A stretch of 64,000 nucleotides of DNA from an uncultured Eggerthellaceae bacterium (GCA_958452575.1 CAUDUM010000001.1:124001-188000), one strand, 5' to 3'; shown: positions 52,343 through 62,402, counted from the stretch's first letter. The notes: generated by a model not told the origin, from the letters alone. Numbers and translations are program-made.

Positions 52343-53293
52343 TTACAGCTCCAGCTGGTCGATGATCTCGCGCAGCGTGCGCGCCGACTCGTGCAGACGC
52401 GTCGTTTCATGCTCGTCGAGGGGATGCGGCACCTGGTAGTCCACGCCGCCGCGTCCGACGACGCAGGGCATCGACAGCACGACGTCGTGCAGCCCGTAGG
52501 GGCCGTCCTGGTAGCTCGACACGGTGAGGATCGGCTTCTCGTCGCGCATGATGGCCTCGCAGATGCGCTTGACCGACATGGCGATGCCGTAGTAGGTGGC
52601 CTTCTTCTTCTTGATGATCTCGTAGGCCGAGTTCTTCACATCGGCCGCGATGCGGCGCATCGACTCGTCGTGGTCGAAATGCCCGCGCAGCTCGCAGAAG
52701 TCGTTCACGGGGATGCCCGAGACGTTGGCCGTCGACCAGATGGCGATCTCGCTGTCGCCGTGCTCGCCGATGATGCGCGCGTGCACGTTGCGCGGGTCGA
52801 CGCCGAGATGCTGGCCCAGGATGTACTTGAAGCGAGCGCTGTCGAGCACCGTGCCCGATCCGATGACGCGGTTGGCGGGCATACCGGAAAGCTTCAGCGC
52901 GACGTAGGTGAGGATGTCGACGGGGTTGGACACGACGAGCATGATGCCGTCGAACCCCGCGCCGGTGAGCTGCGGGATGATCGATTTGAAGATCGCCACG
53001 TTCTTGTGGACGAGGTCGAGCCGCGTCTCGCCGGGCTTCTGGGCGGCTCCGGCGGTGATGATGGCGATGTCGGCGTCGGCGGCGTCGGCGTAATCGCCCG
53101 CGTAGATGTTCATGGGGCTGGCGAAGGGCATGCCGTGCGCGATGTCGAGCGCCTCGCCCTCGGCGCGGTCGCGATCGACGTCGATCAGGACCATCTCACG
53201 GAACAGACTGCTCTGCATGAGGGCGAACGCGGTCGCGGATCCCACGAATCCGCATCCGATGATGGCGACCTTGCGCTGGTTGATGACGGGCAT
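52343..53293 (-). CDS. ldh: L-lactate dehydrogenase
   Basis: A 316-residue NAD-dependent dehydrogenase. The Rossmann motif is IIGCGFVGSA near the N-terminus, followed by the substrate-loop AAQKPGETR, where Gln favours lactate over malate, NPVD, and the catalytic GEHGDS. It interconverts pyruvate and L-lactate in the cytosol. AAAGGCA precedes the ATG at 53293. It is followed on the minus strand by the transporter's end, convergently, with no clear terminator. Confidence 0.93.
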   Translation of the reverse strand: MPVINQRKVAIIGCGFVGSATAFALMQSSLFREMVLIDVDRDRAEGEALDIAHGMPFASPMNIYAGDYADAADADIAIITAGAAQKPGETRLDLVHKNVAIFKSIIPQLTGAGFDGIMLVVSNPVDILTYVALKLSGMPANRVIGSGTVLDSARFKYILGQHLGVDPRNVHARIIGEHGDSEIAIWSTANVSGIPVNDFCELRGHFDHDESMRRIAADVKNSAYEIIKKKKATYYGIAMSVKRICEAIMRDEKPILTVSSYQDGPYGLHDVVLSMPCVVGRGGVDYQVPHPLDEHETTRLHESARTLREIIDQLEL

Positions 53294-53369
53294 GGCGGTG
53301 CCTTTCGCTTCGGGGCGTCTTGTCGGGGCGCCGGGCGTGCTGCGCCGGGCGGCTGGGGAGATTGTACCG

Positions 53370-54224
53370 TTATTCGACGGGATCTTGGGTGACGAAGCAC
53401 AGGCCGACGCAATCGGGGCCCAGGTGCGCTCCGATCGTGGGGCCGATCTGGATGTCGCGCGTGGTGGCGCGGTCGATTCCGAAGCGCTCGCAGAAATCGG
53501 AGGCGAACTCCTCGACGATCTCCATTCCGAGCGAGTACACGAACGTGATCTGCCAAGCGGGATCGAAGGGGTGGTTCTCGAACTCCTGGCGCAGGCGCTT
53601 CTCGCCGGCATGGTGTCCGCGCGCCTTGCCGATCGGCGCCACCGCGCCGTCGCTGACGGCGACGACGGGCTTGATGCTCAAAAGGTCGCCCACCTTGGCG
53701 AGACCCGAGGGGATGCGTCCGCCGCGGCGCAGGTACTCCAGCTTGTCGAGCACGCCGCAGATGCGGATATGGTCGCGGAGGTATTCGAGGCGAGGCAGGA
53801 TCTCCGCCGGCGTCTTGCCCTCGTCGCGCAGCCGCGCGGCCTCCTCGACCAGCAGTCGCTGCGAGGCGATCGCGTGGCGCGTGTCGATGATGGTGATGCG
53901 GTCCTCCCATCCAGAGAGCCCCACGGCGATCCGCGCCGACTCGACGGTGCCGGACAGCGCGCCGGAAAGGCAGATCACGAGCACGTCCTCGTCCGCTGCG
54001 CGCGCCTCCTCGTAAAGCGCCAGGTAGGCGTCGGGGGAGGGCTGGCTGGTGGTGGGGAAGTCGTCGCGTTCGGCGAGCATCGTGTAGAAGCGGTCGAACA
54101 TCTCATGCGTGTTCCGGTCGAAATGCTCGCCGCCCAGCATGATGTCGAGCTGCACCAAGCGCACGTCGAGCGCTTCCGCCTCTTCTTGCAGGATATCGGA
54201 TGCCGAATCGGTGATAATCATCAT
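53370..54224 (-). CDS. DegV family fatty-acid-binding protein
   Basis: A 284-residue DegV protein: MIITDSASDI at the start, a lobe with TSQPSPDAYLALY, and CLSGALSGTVESARIA. DegV (FakB) proteins present fatty acids to the kinase FakA for phosphorylation and use in phospholipids. No fakA is in the window. The start at 54224 (or the next codon) follows GAGG. It is transcribed toward ldh with 76 bases between. Confidence 0.92.
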   Translation of the reverse strand: MMIITDSASDILQEEAEALDVRLVQLDIMLGGEHFDRNTHEMFDRFYTMLAERDDFPTTSQPSPDAYLALYEEARAADEDVLVICLSGALSGTVESARIAVGLSGWEDRITIIDTRHAIASQRLLVEEAARLRDEGKTPAEILPRLEYLRDHIRICGVLDKLEYLRRGGRIPSGLAKVGDLLSIKPVVAVSDGAVAPIGKARGHHAGEKRLRQEFENHPFDPAWQITFVYSLGMEIVEEFASDFCERFGIDRATTRDIQIGPTIGAHLGPDCVGLCFVTQDPVE

Positions 54225-54433
54225 GGGGATGCCTCGTTGCGGTGTCGTCTATAGATTGCAGCTTGTCTTCCGGCATGGCCCGGTGGCAATGTAAACAGTA
54301 ATGATAGCACCGCGGATCCTGCGTGATCGCGGCTTTAAGGTTGAATCCCGAAGCGCTGAGGCTCCTTTGACGACGATATGGACCGAACGCCCGATTGGGG
54401 GAGCTGCCGCATCCAGCTTGGCTGGGCATGTCG

Positions 54434-54439
54434 TATACT
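54434..54439 (+). promoter_or_regulatory. -10 box upstream of trxB
   Basis: TATACT lies 78 bases before the trxB ATG in the spacer shared with divergent degV. No good -35 hexamer is seen at 16-18 bases, so this is tentative. Confidence 0.35.
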
Positions 54440-54516
54440 CGCTTAAGGTGCGTTTCGACTCGATCTACCGCCTCGGATACGACCCGCGATGCCGACACCC
54501 GGCAAAGGAGGAAACC

Positions 54517-55470
54517 ATGCCCGATACCGCCAAAGACGCTCTAGGAGCCGATGCCGTGCTGGATATCGCCGTCATCGGAGCGGGTCCTGCCGGTTTGACC
54601 GCCGGTCTGTACGCCGCGCGCGCGGGGATGGACGTCGCCGTGTTCGAACGCACCGCTCCGGGCGGGCAGCTCGCCCAGACCGATCAGCTGGAGAACTATC
54701 CGGGATTCCCCGAGGGCACCGAGGGGTTTGCGCTCGCGTACTCTATGAAGCAGCAGGCGGACCGCTTCGGCGTCAAGAACATCAGCGAGGACGTCGTTTC
54801 GGTCGACCTTGCCTCCGATCCCAAGGTTTTGACCACGCCGTTCGGCGAGCACAAAGCGCGCGCCGTCATCGTCGCCACGGGTGCGCGGCCCCGCAAGCTC
54901 GGCATCCCCGAGGAGGAGGCGCTGGCGGGGCGCGGCGTGTCGTATTGCGCCACGTGCGACGGCAACTTCTTCCGCGGCAAGACGGTCGCGGTCGTCGGCG
55001 GAGGCAACACCGCTGCGGCGGATGCGCTGTATCTGGCGCGCATCTGCGAGAAGGTCTATCTGATCCATCGTCGCGATCAGCTGCGCGCGACGGCCGTCTA
55101 CCATCAGCGCCTTGCCGATCTGCCCAACGTCGAGTTCGTGTGGAACTCCACCGTCTCATCGCTTGCGGCCAACGAGCTGGGCGCGCTCGCTTCGGCGACG
55201 GTGCGCGACAAGAACACGGGCGAGGAGCGTGTGCTGGAGATATCCGGCCTGTTCGTCGCGGTGGGCACGCTGCCCAACACCGAGTTTTTGCAGGGGGCGC
55301 TCGACGTCGACGAGACGGGCTATATCCTGACCGACGAGAACGGCGCGACGAGCGCCGCCGGCGTCTGGGCGGCGGGCGACGTGCGCAGAAAGGCGCTCCG
55401 CCAGGTGGTCACGGCCGTTTCCGACGGCGCCGTGTGCGCCGAGCAGGCGGCCGAGCACCTGTCCTTGTAG
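54517..55470 (+). CDS. trxB: Thioredoxin-disulfide reductase (NAD(P)/FAD)
   Basis: A 317-residue flavoenzyme. The FAD motif is GAGPAGL (about 21-27), the redox-active pair CATC is at 144-147, and the NAD(P) motif GGGNTAAADAL follows. It reduces thioredoxin, central to redox balance in anaerobes. AAAGGAGG precedes the ATG. A prfA gene follows after 103 bases. Confidence 0.95.
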   Translation: MPDTAKDALGADAVLDIAVIGAGPAGLTAGLYAARAGMDVAVFERTAPGGQLAQTDQLENYPGFPEGTEGFALAYSMKQQADRFGVKNISEDVVSVDLASDPKVLTTPFGEHKARAVIVATGARPRKLGIPEEEALAGRGVSYCATCDGNFFRGKTVAVVGGGNTAAADALYLARICEKVYLIHRRDQLRATAVYHQRLADLPNVEFVWNSTVSSLAANELGALASATVRDKNTGEERVLEISGLFVAVGTLPNTEFLQGALDVDETGYILTDENGATSAAGVWAAGDVRRKALRQVVTAVSDGAVCAEQAAEHLSL

Positions 55471-55573
55471 CTTGCATCGTCTGATATACTTGAAAGTTGC
55501 GAAATCTCGCGGCGCTCGACTGCGCCCTGAACCGATACGACGTTGCGGACAAGTAAGGATGCGTGCCTGAACT

Positions 55574-56647
<1,074 letters not shown>

Positions 56648-56659
56648 CGAGAACGGGGG

Positions 56660-56783
56660 ACGGCTTGCGGCGGGGTCGGGAGGGCTCGTGCTCAAACAAG
56701 TCCTGAGCTTGCGCAAAAGCGCCACTGGCGCTTTTGGCTCGTGCGGATACTGCGCGCGAACCCTCCCGGCCCCGCCGCAAGCC
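56660..56783. repeat. Long imperfect palindrome with nested hairpin
   Basis: The 27-base arm at 56662-56688 (starts GGCTTGCGGCGGGG) is the reverse complement of 56757-56783 except at two positions. Inside lies a second stem, AAAAGCGCC-ACT-GGCGCTTTT (56715-56735). The element fills most of the prfA-prmC spacer, 14 bases after the prfA stop. It may be a long transcript-ending structure or a decayed miniature mobile element; no second copy was noticed in the window. Confidence 0.7.
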
Positions 56784-56808
56784 TGTTCGCGCTTGAGAAT
56801 CGACTGAC

Positions 56809-56845
56809 AGCGCGGAGCTCGATTGAAGGGTTCCGCGCTTTTTTC
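56809..56845 (+). terminator. Intrinsic terminator immediately upstream of prmC
   Basis: AGCGCGGA pairs with TCCGCGCT across about 15 bases, followed by TTTTT. It ends only 19 bases before the prmC GTG, so prmC must be expressed by readthrough or regulated antitermination. Confidence 0.8.
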
Positions 56846-56863
56846 TGTGTGAAAGGCTGCAGC

Positions 56864-58045
56864 GTGGTGAGTCAAAACGAAGAGAATGTTGACGTCTGGA
56901 CTGTTAGGCGGGCGTTGGATTGGACGTGCGGGTATTTGGAGCGGAAAGGGGATGGGAATCCTCGGGTTTCCGCGGAGTGGCTGCTTTCCGAGGCGTGCGG
57001 GCTTTCGCGGATCGATCTGTACATGAATCCCGACCGTCCGCTTGAGCGGGACGAGCTCGACACGCTCCATGACTACGTGTTGCGCCGCGGCAAAGGGGAG
57101 CCGTTGCAGTACATCACGGGGGAAGCGCCGTTTCGGTATCTGACGGTCAAGGTTCGGCCAGGCGTGCTGATTCCGCGTCCCGAGACCGAGGTTTTGGTGA
57201 GCGAGGCGTTGGCGTGCCTGCCGGCTGCCGCCAAGCGCGAGGCGTCCTGGAGCGCCGAGGCATCCGCTCAGGAAGCCGCCGCCGTGGCCGAGCTCAAGGC
57301 GCGTATCGAGGAGGCGCGTGCTGCTGAGGCCGCTGCGCAGCGTCTGGCTGCGGAGGCGGAGCGCGGCGAGGGCGCCGATGCATCTTCGGCGGAGGCTGCT
57401 GCTGGCCTTGCCGCAGAGGGGTTGGATGTTGCATCGTCCGACACGGCTTACGATGCGTTTCGCGGTGGCGCGGATGTTCCGGTTGATCCCGCCGGTGCGC
57501 AAAAGCCTTCCGGTCCTGAGGGCGACCCGTTCTTCCTCGTCGCCGACATCTGCACCGGATCCGGCTGCATCGCCTGCTCCATCGCGTCGGAGCGTGCCGA
57601 TACGCGCGTCATCGCAGTCGATCTGGCGTCCGAGGCGATCGCTTTGGCGCGCGAGAACGTCGACGCCCTGGGGCTTTCGGACAGGGTCAAGGTCATCGCC
57701 GGCGATCTGGGGTCGACGATCCCCGATCGTTATCTTGGGCGATTCGATTTGATCGTCTCTAATCCTCCCTATGTGCCCACTGCCGTGCTCGATGGCATTC
57801 CGCGCGAGGTGTCGGCATTCGAACCGGCGCTTGCGCTCGACGGAGGCGCCGACGGGCTCGACCTGTTCCGGCGTCTGGCGCCGTGGGCGCATCATGCGCT
57901 CAAGGATGGCGGCGCGTTCGCTTGCGAACTGCACGAGACGTATCTTGACGAGGCGGAGCGGATCGCGCGCGACTGCGGTTTCTCAGAGGCCAGGATCGTT
58001 CGCGACCTCGCTGATCGTCCGCGCGTTCTGGTGTGCCGCCGGTAG
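56864..58045 (+). CDS. prmC: Release-factor glutamine methyltransferase with internal insertion
   Basis: A 393-residue PrmC, about 110 residues longer than usual. The N-domain includes EPLQYITGEAPF, and the SAM domain has motif I VADICTGSGC (226-235) and the catalytic NPPY (300-303). It methylates the GGQ glutamine of release factors. Between residues 120 and 222, where family members have a short linker, sits an Ala/Glu-rich stretch (for example ELKARIEEARAAEAAAQRLA) predicted by eye to be helical or coiled, then disordered sequence. The GTG at 56864 follows AAAGG by seven bases; GTG at 56867 is the alternative. Confidence 0.92.
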   Translation: MVSQNEENVDVWTVRRALDWTCGYLERKGDGNPRVSAEWLLSEACGLSRIDLYMNPDRPLERDELDTLHDYVLRRGKGEPLQYITGEAPFRYLTVKVRPGVLIPRPETEVLVSEALACLPAAAKREASWSAEASAQEAAAVAELKARIEEARAAEAAAQRLAAEAERGEGADASSAEAAAGLAAEGLDVASSDTAYDAFRGGADVPVDPAGAQKPSGPEGDPFFLVADICTGSGCIACSIASERADTRVIAVDLASEAIALARENVDALGLSDRVKVIAGDLGSTIPDRYLGRFDLIVSNPPYVPTAVLDGIPREVSAFEPALALDGGADGLDLFRRLAPWAHHALKDGGAFACELHETYLDEAERIARDCGFSEARIVRDLADRPRVLVCRR

Positions 58046-58072
58046 GTTCTTTTTCCCATCGCGAAAAACCGC

Positions 58073-58078
58073 TAGAAT
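58073..58078 (+). promoter_or_regulatory. -10 box upstream of the purine nucleoside phosphorylase gene
   Basis: TAGAAT in the string GCTAGAAT, as before the cyclophilin and mreB genes, about 85 bases before the ATG. The -35 region is T-rich but not consensus. Confidence 0.5.
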
Positions 58079-58163
58079 CACTGTTGGACATGATCCTATA
58101 TCTGTTCGCCTTCCGTCGTCGTGTCGGAGGGTTCGGACGATCTGAAAGGCGGTACTATCAGCC

Positions 58164-59042
58164 ATGGACAACGCTAGCGCTCCTATCTCCGGCAACCAGC
58201 TTATCGCGCATCTTGACGAAGCGTGCGCCTATCTGCGCGCACAGCTCGGCGACAGACGTCCCGAGGTCGGCATCACCCTCGGATCGGGCTTGGGCACCGT
58301 CGCCGACCGTATCGAGGATCCCCTGTGCATTCCGTACGGCGATGTGCCCCATATGAACCGCTCCACCGTCACCGGGCATGTCGGGCGGTTCGTCGCCGGA
58401 ACGCTCGGCGGAAAGCAGGTCATCTGCATGCAGGGGCGTTTGCATGGATACGAGGGGAACACCTCCCAAGAGGTGGCGTTTCCGATCTGGATCATGCGCG
58501 GCATCGGTGCCAACACGCTCATCACCAGCAATGCCGCCGGCGCCATCAATGAGAGCTTCAATGTGGGCGATCTGTGCCTTATGACCGACCATATCAATTT
58601 CACGGGGCGCAACCCCATTGTGGGAAGAGAGCCCGATGGCATCGCGCCGCGCTTCTTCTCGATGCTGAACTGTTACGATCCTACGCTCAGGGCTTTGGCT
58701 CATCGAATTGCCGATCAGGAGGGTATACCGGTGCGCGAGGGCGTCTACCTGGGATTGAAGGGCCCGAGCTTCGAGACGGCAGCCGAAATCCGCGCGTTTA
58801 GGGCATGGGGCGCCGACACGGTGGCGATGTCGGTATGCGAGGAGGTCATCGCCGCCCGTCATGTGGGGATGCGCGTTTTGGGCGTGTCGCTGATCTCCAA
58901 TATAGCATGCGGCGTGGGCGATGCGGATCCCTGCAACGACGAGGTGTTCGAGGTGGCGTTCCGATCTGCCGGCAATTTCGCGCGCATGGTCGAGGGCGTG
59001 CTCGAAGAGCTGCCTCCCTTCGAGGGCGAGGACGGGGAGTAG
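58164..59042 (+). CDS. Purine nucleoside phosphorylase
   Basis: A 292-residue trimeric-type PNP. It has the phosphate-binding LGSGLGTVAD near residue 39, the MQGRLHGYEG motif, TSNAAGAIN and GPSFETAAEIRAFR. It splits inosine or guanosine with phosphate to base and ribose-1-phosphate for salvage. The usual MST segment reads VAMSVCEEV here. A DUF6125 gene follows with a two-base gap. Confidence 0.93.
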   Translation: MDNASAPISGNQLIAHLDEACAYLRAQLGDRRPEVGITLGSGLGTVADRIEDPLCIPYGDVPHMNRSTVTGHVGRFVAGTLGGKQVICMQGRLHGYEGNTSQEVAFPIWIMRGIGANTLITSNAAGAINESFNVGDLCLMTDHINFTGRNPIVGREPDGIAPRFFSMLNCYDPTLRALAHRIADQEGIPVREGVYLGLKGPSFETAAEIRAFRAWGADTVAMSVCEEVIAARHVGMRVLGVSLISNIACGVGDADPCNDEVFEVAFRSAGNFARMVEGVLEELPPFEGEDGE

Positions 59043-59043
59043 C

Positions 59044-59595
59044 ATGTCCGACGAAGCGCGACAGACGTTCGAACCGGGCGAGGCGCTTGAGTCGCTGAGC
59101 CGAGACGAGCTTATCGCCTATGCCCAGCTTTGCTCGAAGAACCTGTTCGCGATCGACGGCACGTGGTTCCAATCGATCGAAGCGGAGCGCGGCATGGACG
59201 AGGCGATGGTCCACGACCGGCGCGCCTGGGAGCGTTACACGGCTAGCGAGGCGCGGCGGTTGAAGTCGTTTCTGGGCTTGTCGGATGATTGCGGCCTTGA
59301 GGGGCTCGCGCGGGCGCTCCCACTCAAGCTGACCTCGCCTTGCAACAAGACGGAGATCCGTTGGGAAGGGGAGGAGCTCGTCTTCCTCGTCGTCACCTGC
59401 CGCGTGCAGATCGCGCGCGGGCGCAAGGGAATGAAATTCCATCCTTGCAAATCGGTCGGCCTCGTCGAATACGGCGGCTTCGCAAAGGCGCTGGATCCGC
59501 GCATCGAGTGCGTCTGCGACAGCTGCTATCCCGACGTCCAAGACGACACCTGCGCCTGCGCCTGGCGCTTCAGGCTTGTCTCGAGCATCGAATAA
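59044..59595 (+). CDS. DUF6125 family protein
   Basis: A 183-residue protein of the DUF6125 type: a helical start with LCSKNLFAIDGTWFQSIEAERGMDEAM, an EARRLKSFLGL segment and a Cys-containing C-terminal part (VVTCRVQIARGRKG, KFHPCKSVGLVEY, CVCDSCYPD and CACAWRF) that could hold a metal site. The family is common in strict anaerobes and its function is unknown. It is two bases downstream of the phosphorylase stop and surely co-transcribed with it. Confidence 0.85.
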   Translation: MSDEARQTFEPGEALESLSRDELIAYAQLCSKNLFAIDGTWFQSIEAERGMDEAMVHDRRAWERYTASEARRLKSFLGLSDDCGLEGLARALPLKLTSPCNKTEIRWEGEELVFLVVTCRVQIARGRKGMKFHPCKSVGLVEYGGFAKALDPRIECVCDSCYPDVQDDTCACAWRFRLVSSIE

Positions 59596-59611
59596 CCTTG
59601 GATCATGAGAA

Positions 59612-59653
59612 AAGAAAACAGGCCGGAAGAACTTTCTTCCGGCCTGTGTTTTC
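59612..59653. terminator. Bidirectional terminator between DUF6125 and tRNA-Val
   Basis: ACAGGCCGGAAGAA pairs with TTCTTCCGGCCTGT over a short loop, with AAAAGAAAA on the left and GTTTTC on the right. It can end the phosphorylase-DUF6125 unit and, on the other strand, the tRNA-Val transcript. Confidence 0.8.
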
Positions 59654-59654
59654 G

Positions 59655-59729
<75 letters not shown>

Positions 59730-59852
59730 GAATTGTCAAGCTGCCGTCTGATCTCTCAGCGCGTCAGCAAGCAAGTAGTATACCGGAACTCGCGCTTGCG
59801 TCAAACACTTTTTTGAAAAAGTTTGACTTGCCTCGTTTGCGCTCTGCTCTGA

Positions 59853-60035
59853 TCAGTCGTAGAACGCCTTGGCGATGAGGGAGACGGCGAGGATGAAGCC
59901 GGCGCTGAAGAGCGCTGCTGGAGTGATGAGGCGTTTGGCAGGTTTGGCGGTCGTCTCTCCGGGCGCCGGAGATCCCTTCGCGCGAAGGGTCGTCTGCCTC
60001 AGCTCGGTTGCGGTCGTATGGGGATTCATGGTCAT
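59853..60035 (-). CDS. Small single-pass membrane protein
   Basis: A 60-residue frame. The first half is Thr/Ala/Pro-rich and hydrophilic, and residues 36-58 are a hydrophobic helix (LITPAALFSAGFILAVSLIA) ending close to the C-terminus. GGGGG stands before the ATG, and a perfect TATAAT is present 33 bases upstream. I do not recognise a family. The promoter, ribosome-binding site and clean membrane segment make a real gene likely, but it could be chance. Confidence 0.5.
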   Translation of the reverse strand: MTMNPHTTATELRQTTLRAKGSPAPGETTAKPAKRLITPAALFSAGFILAVSLIAKAFYD

Positions 60036-60067
60036 GGTTGCCCCCTAACGGCGGGTTGCTTTAGTCG

Positions 60068-60073
60068 ATTATA
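60068..60073 (-). promoter_or_regulatory. -10 box upstream of the small membrane protein
   Basis: TATAAT on the minus strand, 33 bases before the ATG at 60035. A TTGCAG further upstream is too distant (23 bases) for an ideal pair. Confidence 0.45.
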
Positions 60074-60110
60074 GCGACGGGCGACACGCAGCGGATCTGC
60101 AAGCGGGATT

Positions 60111-60140
60111 TTGCCCATGAACGGTTCTATCCGCTATTAT
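60111..60140 (+). promoter_or_regulatory. Promoter of the ABC-F gene
   Basis: TTGCCC (60111-60116) and TATTAT (60135-60140) with 18 bases between, about 70 bases before the ABC-F start and divergent from the small membrane protein gene. Confidence 0.5.
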
Positions 60141-60211
60141 TAGCGGTTGGTTTTTATCGATTCTTGCCGGTCGCTTCGAGCCGGCCCTCTTTCGGAAGGC
60201 GTTCGCGCATC

Positions 60212-62392
60212 ATGATCATGCAGGTTGAGCATATATCCAAATCGTTCGGAGGACGCACCCTCTTTTCGGATGTGACGTTCCGCCTCGAGGAATACGATCG
60301 CTTGGCGCTCGTCGGTCCCAACGGCGCGGGCAAGACCACGTTGCTCAACATCATCTCCGGTCAGGAGGACGCCGACGAGGGGCGCATCCTGTTCGCCAAG
60401 GGCGCGCGCGTCGGCTACCTTGAGCAAGAGGCGATCGAGATGGGCGACCTTCCCGTGTTCGACGAGGTCATGTCCTCCCAGGTGGAGGTGCTCGAAGCCG
60501 AGCAGCGCCTGCGCAAGCTCGAGGCGGAGCTCGGCGACAACCCCACCGACCAGCAGCTCGCCGCCGCCGGGCGCGCTCGCGACGCTTACGAGCATCTTGG
60601 CGGTTACACCATCGAGGCCAGGGTGCGCAGCGTCCTGTACGGACTGGGCTTCAAGCCCGAGGATCTGTCGCAGTCCACGCTGCACTTCTCCGGAGGCTGG
60701 CAGATGCGCATCGCGCTCGCAAAACTGCTCATCCGCAATCCCGAGGTGCTGCTCCTTGACGAGCCGACCAACCATCTGGACCTCGAAAGCGTCAAGTGGC
60801 TCGAGGGCTTCCTGCGCGGATACGCTGGAACCGTCATCGTCGTCAGCCACGACCGCGCGTTCATGGACAACATGGTCGACCGCGTCGCCGAGGTGGACAA
60901 CGCCCGCGTCAACCTGTACAAGGGCAACTATTCGTCCTATCTCAAGGCGCGTGCCGAGCGCATCGAGCTCCTCAAGGCGGAGAAGGCCAAGCAGGACGAG
61001 GAGATCGCCCATCTGGAGGCGTTCGTCGAGAAGTTCCGCTACAAGGCGACCAAGGCCAAGCAGGCTCAAGATCGTCTGCGCAAGCTCGAGCGCATCATGG
61101 AGAACCGCATCGTCATCCCCGAGGAGAAAAAGACCGTCCACTTCAACTTCAAGCAGCCGCCCCGCACCGGCGACGAGGTGGTCCGCGCGCGCGGGCTCGT
61201 CAAACGCTACGGCGACAAGGTGGTCTACGACGGCCTGGACTTCTTGATGTACCGCGGAGACAAGATCGCGCTGGTGGGCCCCAACGGCGCCGGCAAATCG
61301 ACGCTGCTCAAGATGATCGCGGGCGTTTTGCAGCCCGACGCCGGAACGATCGAGTACGGCGTGCATGTGAGCAAGACGTACTACGCTCAGCATCAGCTCG
61401 AGGAGCTCTCGCCGGGAAACACCGTGTTCGAGGAGCTCGACCATGTGGCTCCCGGCTGGACGATCAGCCAGGTGCGCACGCTGCTGGGCGCGTTTTTGTT
61501 CGAGGGCGATGCGGTCGATAAGAAGGTCAGCGTGCTGTCCGGCGGCGAGAAGAGCCGCCTTGCGCTCGCCAAGATGCTCGTCGCGCCGCGCCCGCTGCTG
61601 TGCCTGGACGAGCCGACCAATCACCTGGACATCGCCAGCGCCGACATCCTGGAGCAGGCGCTCAACGTGTTCGAAGGGACGATCCTGTTCATCACGCACG
61701 ACCGCCATTTGATCCGCGGCGTGGCCAACCGCATCGTCGAGGTGCGCGACGGCAAGGTGACCGTCTATGACGGCGACTACGACTACTACCTGTTCAAGAG
61801 CGGTCAGCTCGACGGACCGGCGCCTGAAGACGCCTCGCTCGTCGACGAGGTGATGGGGGAGGACCTGCCGCGCAGCAAGGGAACCGCGGGAGCGGCGGCG
61901 CCGAGCGCCCGCCGCGGCGCCAAGCCCTCCTCGGGGTCGTCGCGCAAAGCCCCCGGCTCCACCGACGGCGGCGCCGCCAACGCGCGTGCCGCGTCGCGGG
62001 CCGCCGCGGCGAAGGGCAAAGGCGCGGCAAAGGCATCCAAGGAAGGTTCCTCGCAAGGGACCCAGCTCACCGCGCCACGCGGCAGCGCTCCCAAGACCAA
62101 GGAGCAGAAGCGCCGCGAGGCCGAGGCGCGCAACCGCGCCTACGCGGTGCTGAAGAACCATCGCAAGCGCATCGCCGAGCTTGACGCCCAGATGGAGCGC
62201 GATAACGCGCGCATGGAAGAGATCCTGGCGCTTCTGGCGGATCCGGATTTCTATCTCAACGAAGACGCCTCAAGCGACGTCATCGCCGAGCACGCCAAGC
62301 TCAAGAAGCGCATCGCCGAGTCCGAGGAGGAGTGGTTCGCTCTCACCGAGGAGCTCGAGGCCGAGATGGCCCGTCAGGCTGCCCAGGCATAA
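60212..62392 (+). CDS. ABC-F family ATPase
   Basis: A 726-residue protein with two ABC domains and no membrane segment. Walker A motifs are GPNGAGKTT (35-43) and GPNGAGKST, signatures FSGGWQMR and LSGGEKSR, and both Walker B motifs read LDEPTNHLD. The interdomain linker (about 245-310) is a charged coiled coil, the part that enters the ribosome in this family. After domain 2 comes a Ser/Ala/Gly/Lys-rich stretch and a C-terminal coiled coil, as in Uup/YdiF types. It probably tunes stalled ribosomes. The start is either 60212 or 60218; upstream codons lack homology. Confidence 0.92.
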   Translation: MIMQVEHISKSFGGRTLFSDVTFRLEEYDRLALVGPNGAGKTTLLNIISGQEDADEGRILFAKGARVGYLEQEAIEMGDLPVFDEVMSSQVEVLEAEQRLRKLEAELGDNPTDQQLAAAGRARDAYEHLGGYTIEARVRSVLYGLGFKPEDLSQSTLHFSGGWQMRIALAKLLIRNPEVLLLDEPTNHLDLESVKWLEGFLRGYAGTVIVVSHDRAFMDNMVDRVAEVDNARVNLYKGNYSSYLKARAERIELLKAEKAKQDEEIAHLEAFVEKFRYKATKAKQAQDRLRKLERIMENRIVIPEEKKTVHFNFKQPPRTGDEVVRARGLVKRYGDKVVYDGLDFLMYRGDKIALVGPNGAGKSTLLKMIAGVLQPDAGTIEYGVHVSKTYYAQHQLEELSPGNTVFEELDHVAPGWTISQVRTLLGAFLFEGDAVDKKVSVLSGGEKSRLALAKMLVAPRPLLCLDEPTNHLDIASADILEQALNVFEGTILFITHDRHLIRGVANRIVEVRDGKVTVYDGDYDYYLFKSGQLDGPAPEDASLVDEVMGEDLPRSKGTAGAAAPSARRGAKPSSGSSRKAPGSTDGGAANARAASRAAAAKGKGAAKASKEGSSQGTQLTAPRGSAPKTKEQKRREAEARNRAYAVLKNHRKRIAELDAQMERDNARMEEILALLADPDFYLNEDASSDVIAEHAKLKKRIAESEEEWFALTEELEAEMARQAAQA

Positions 62393-62402
62393 GGGGCCTT
62401 CT

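Noticed and set aside
60140..62161. Minus-strand open frame of 673 codons
   Set aside because: Antisense to the ABC-F gene, which carries both full sets of ATPase motifs.
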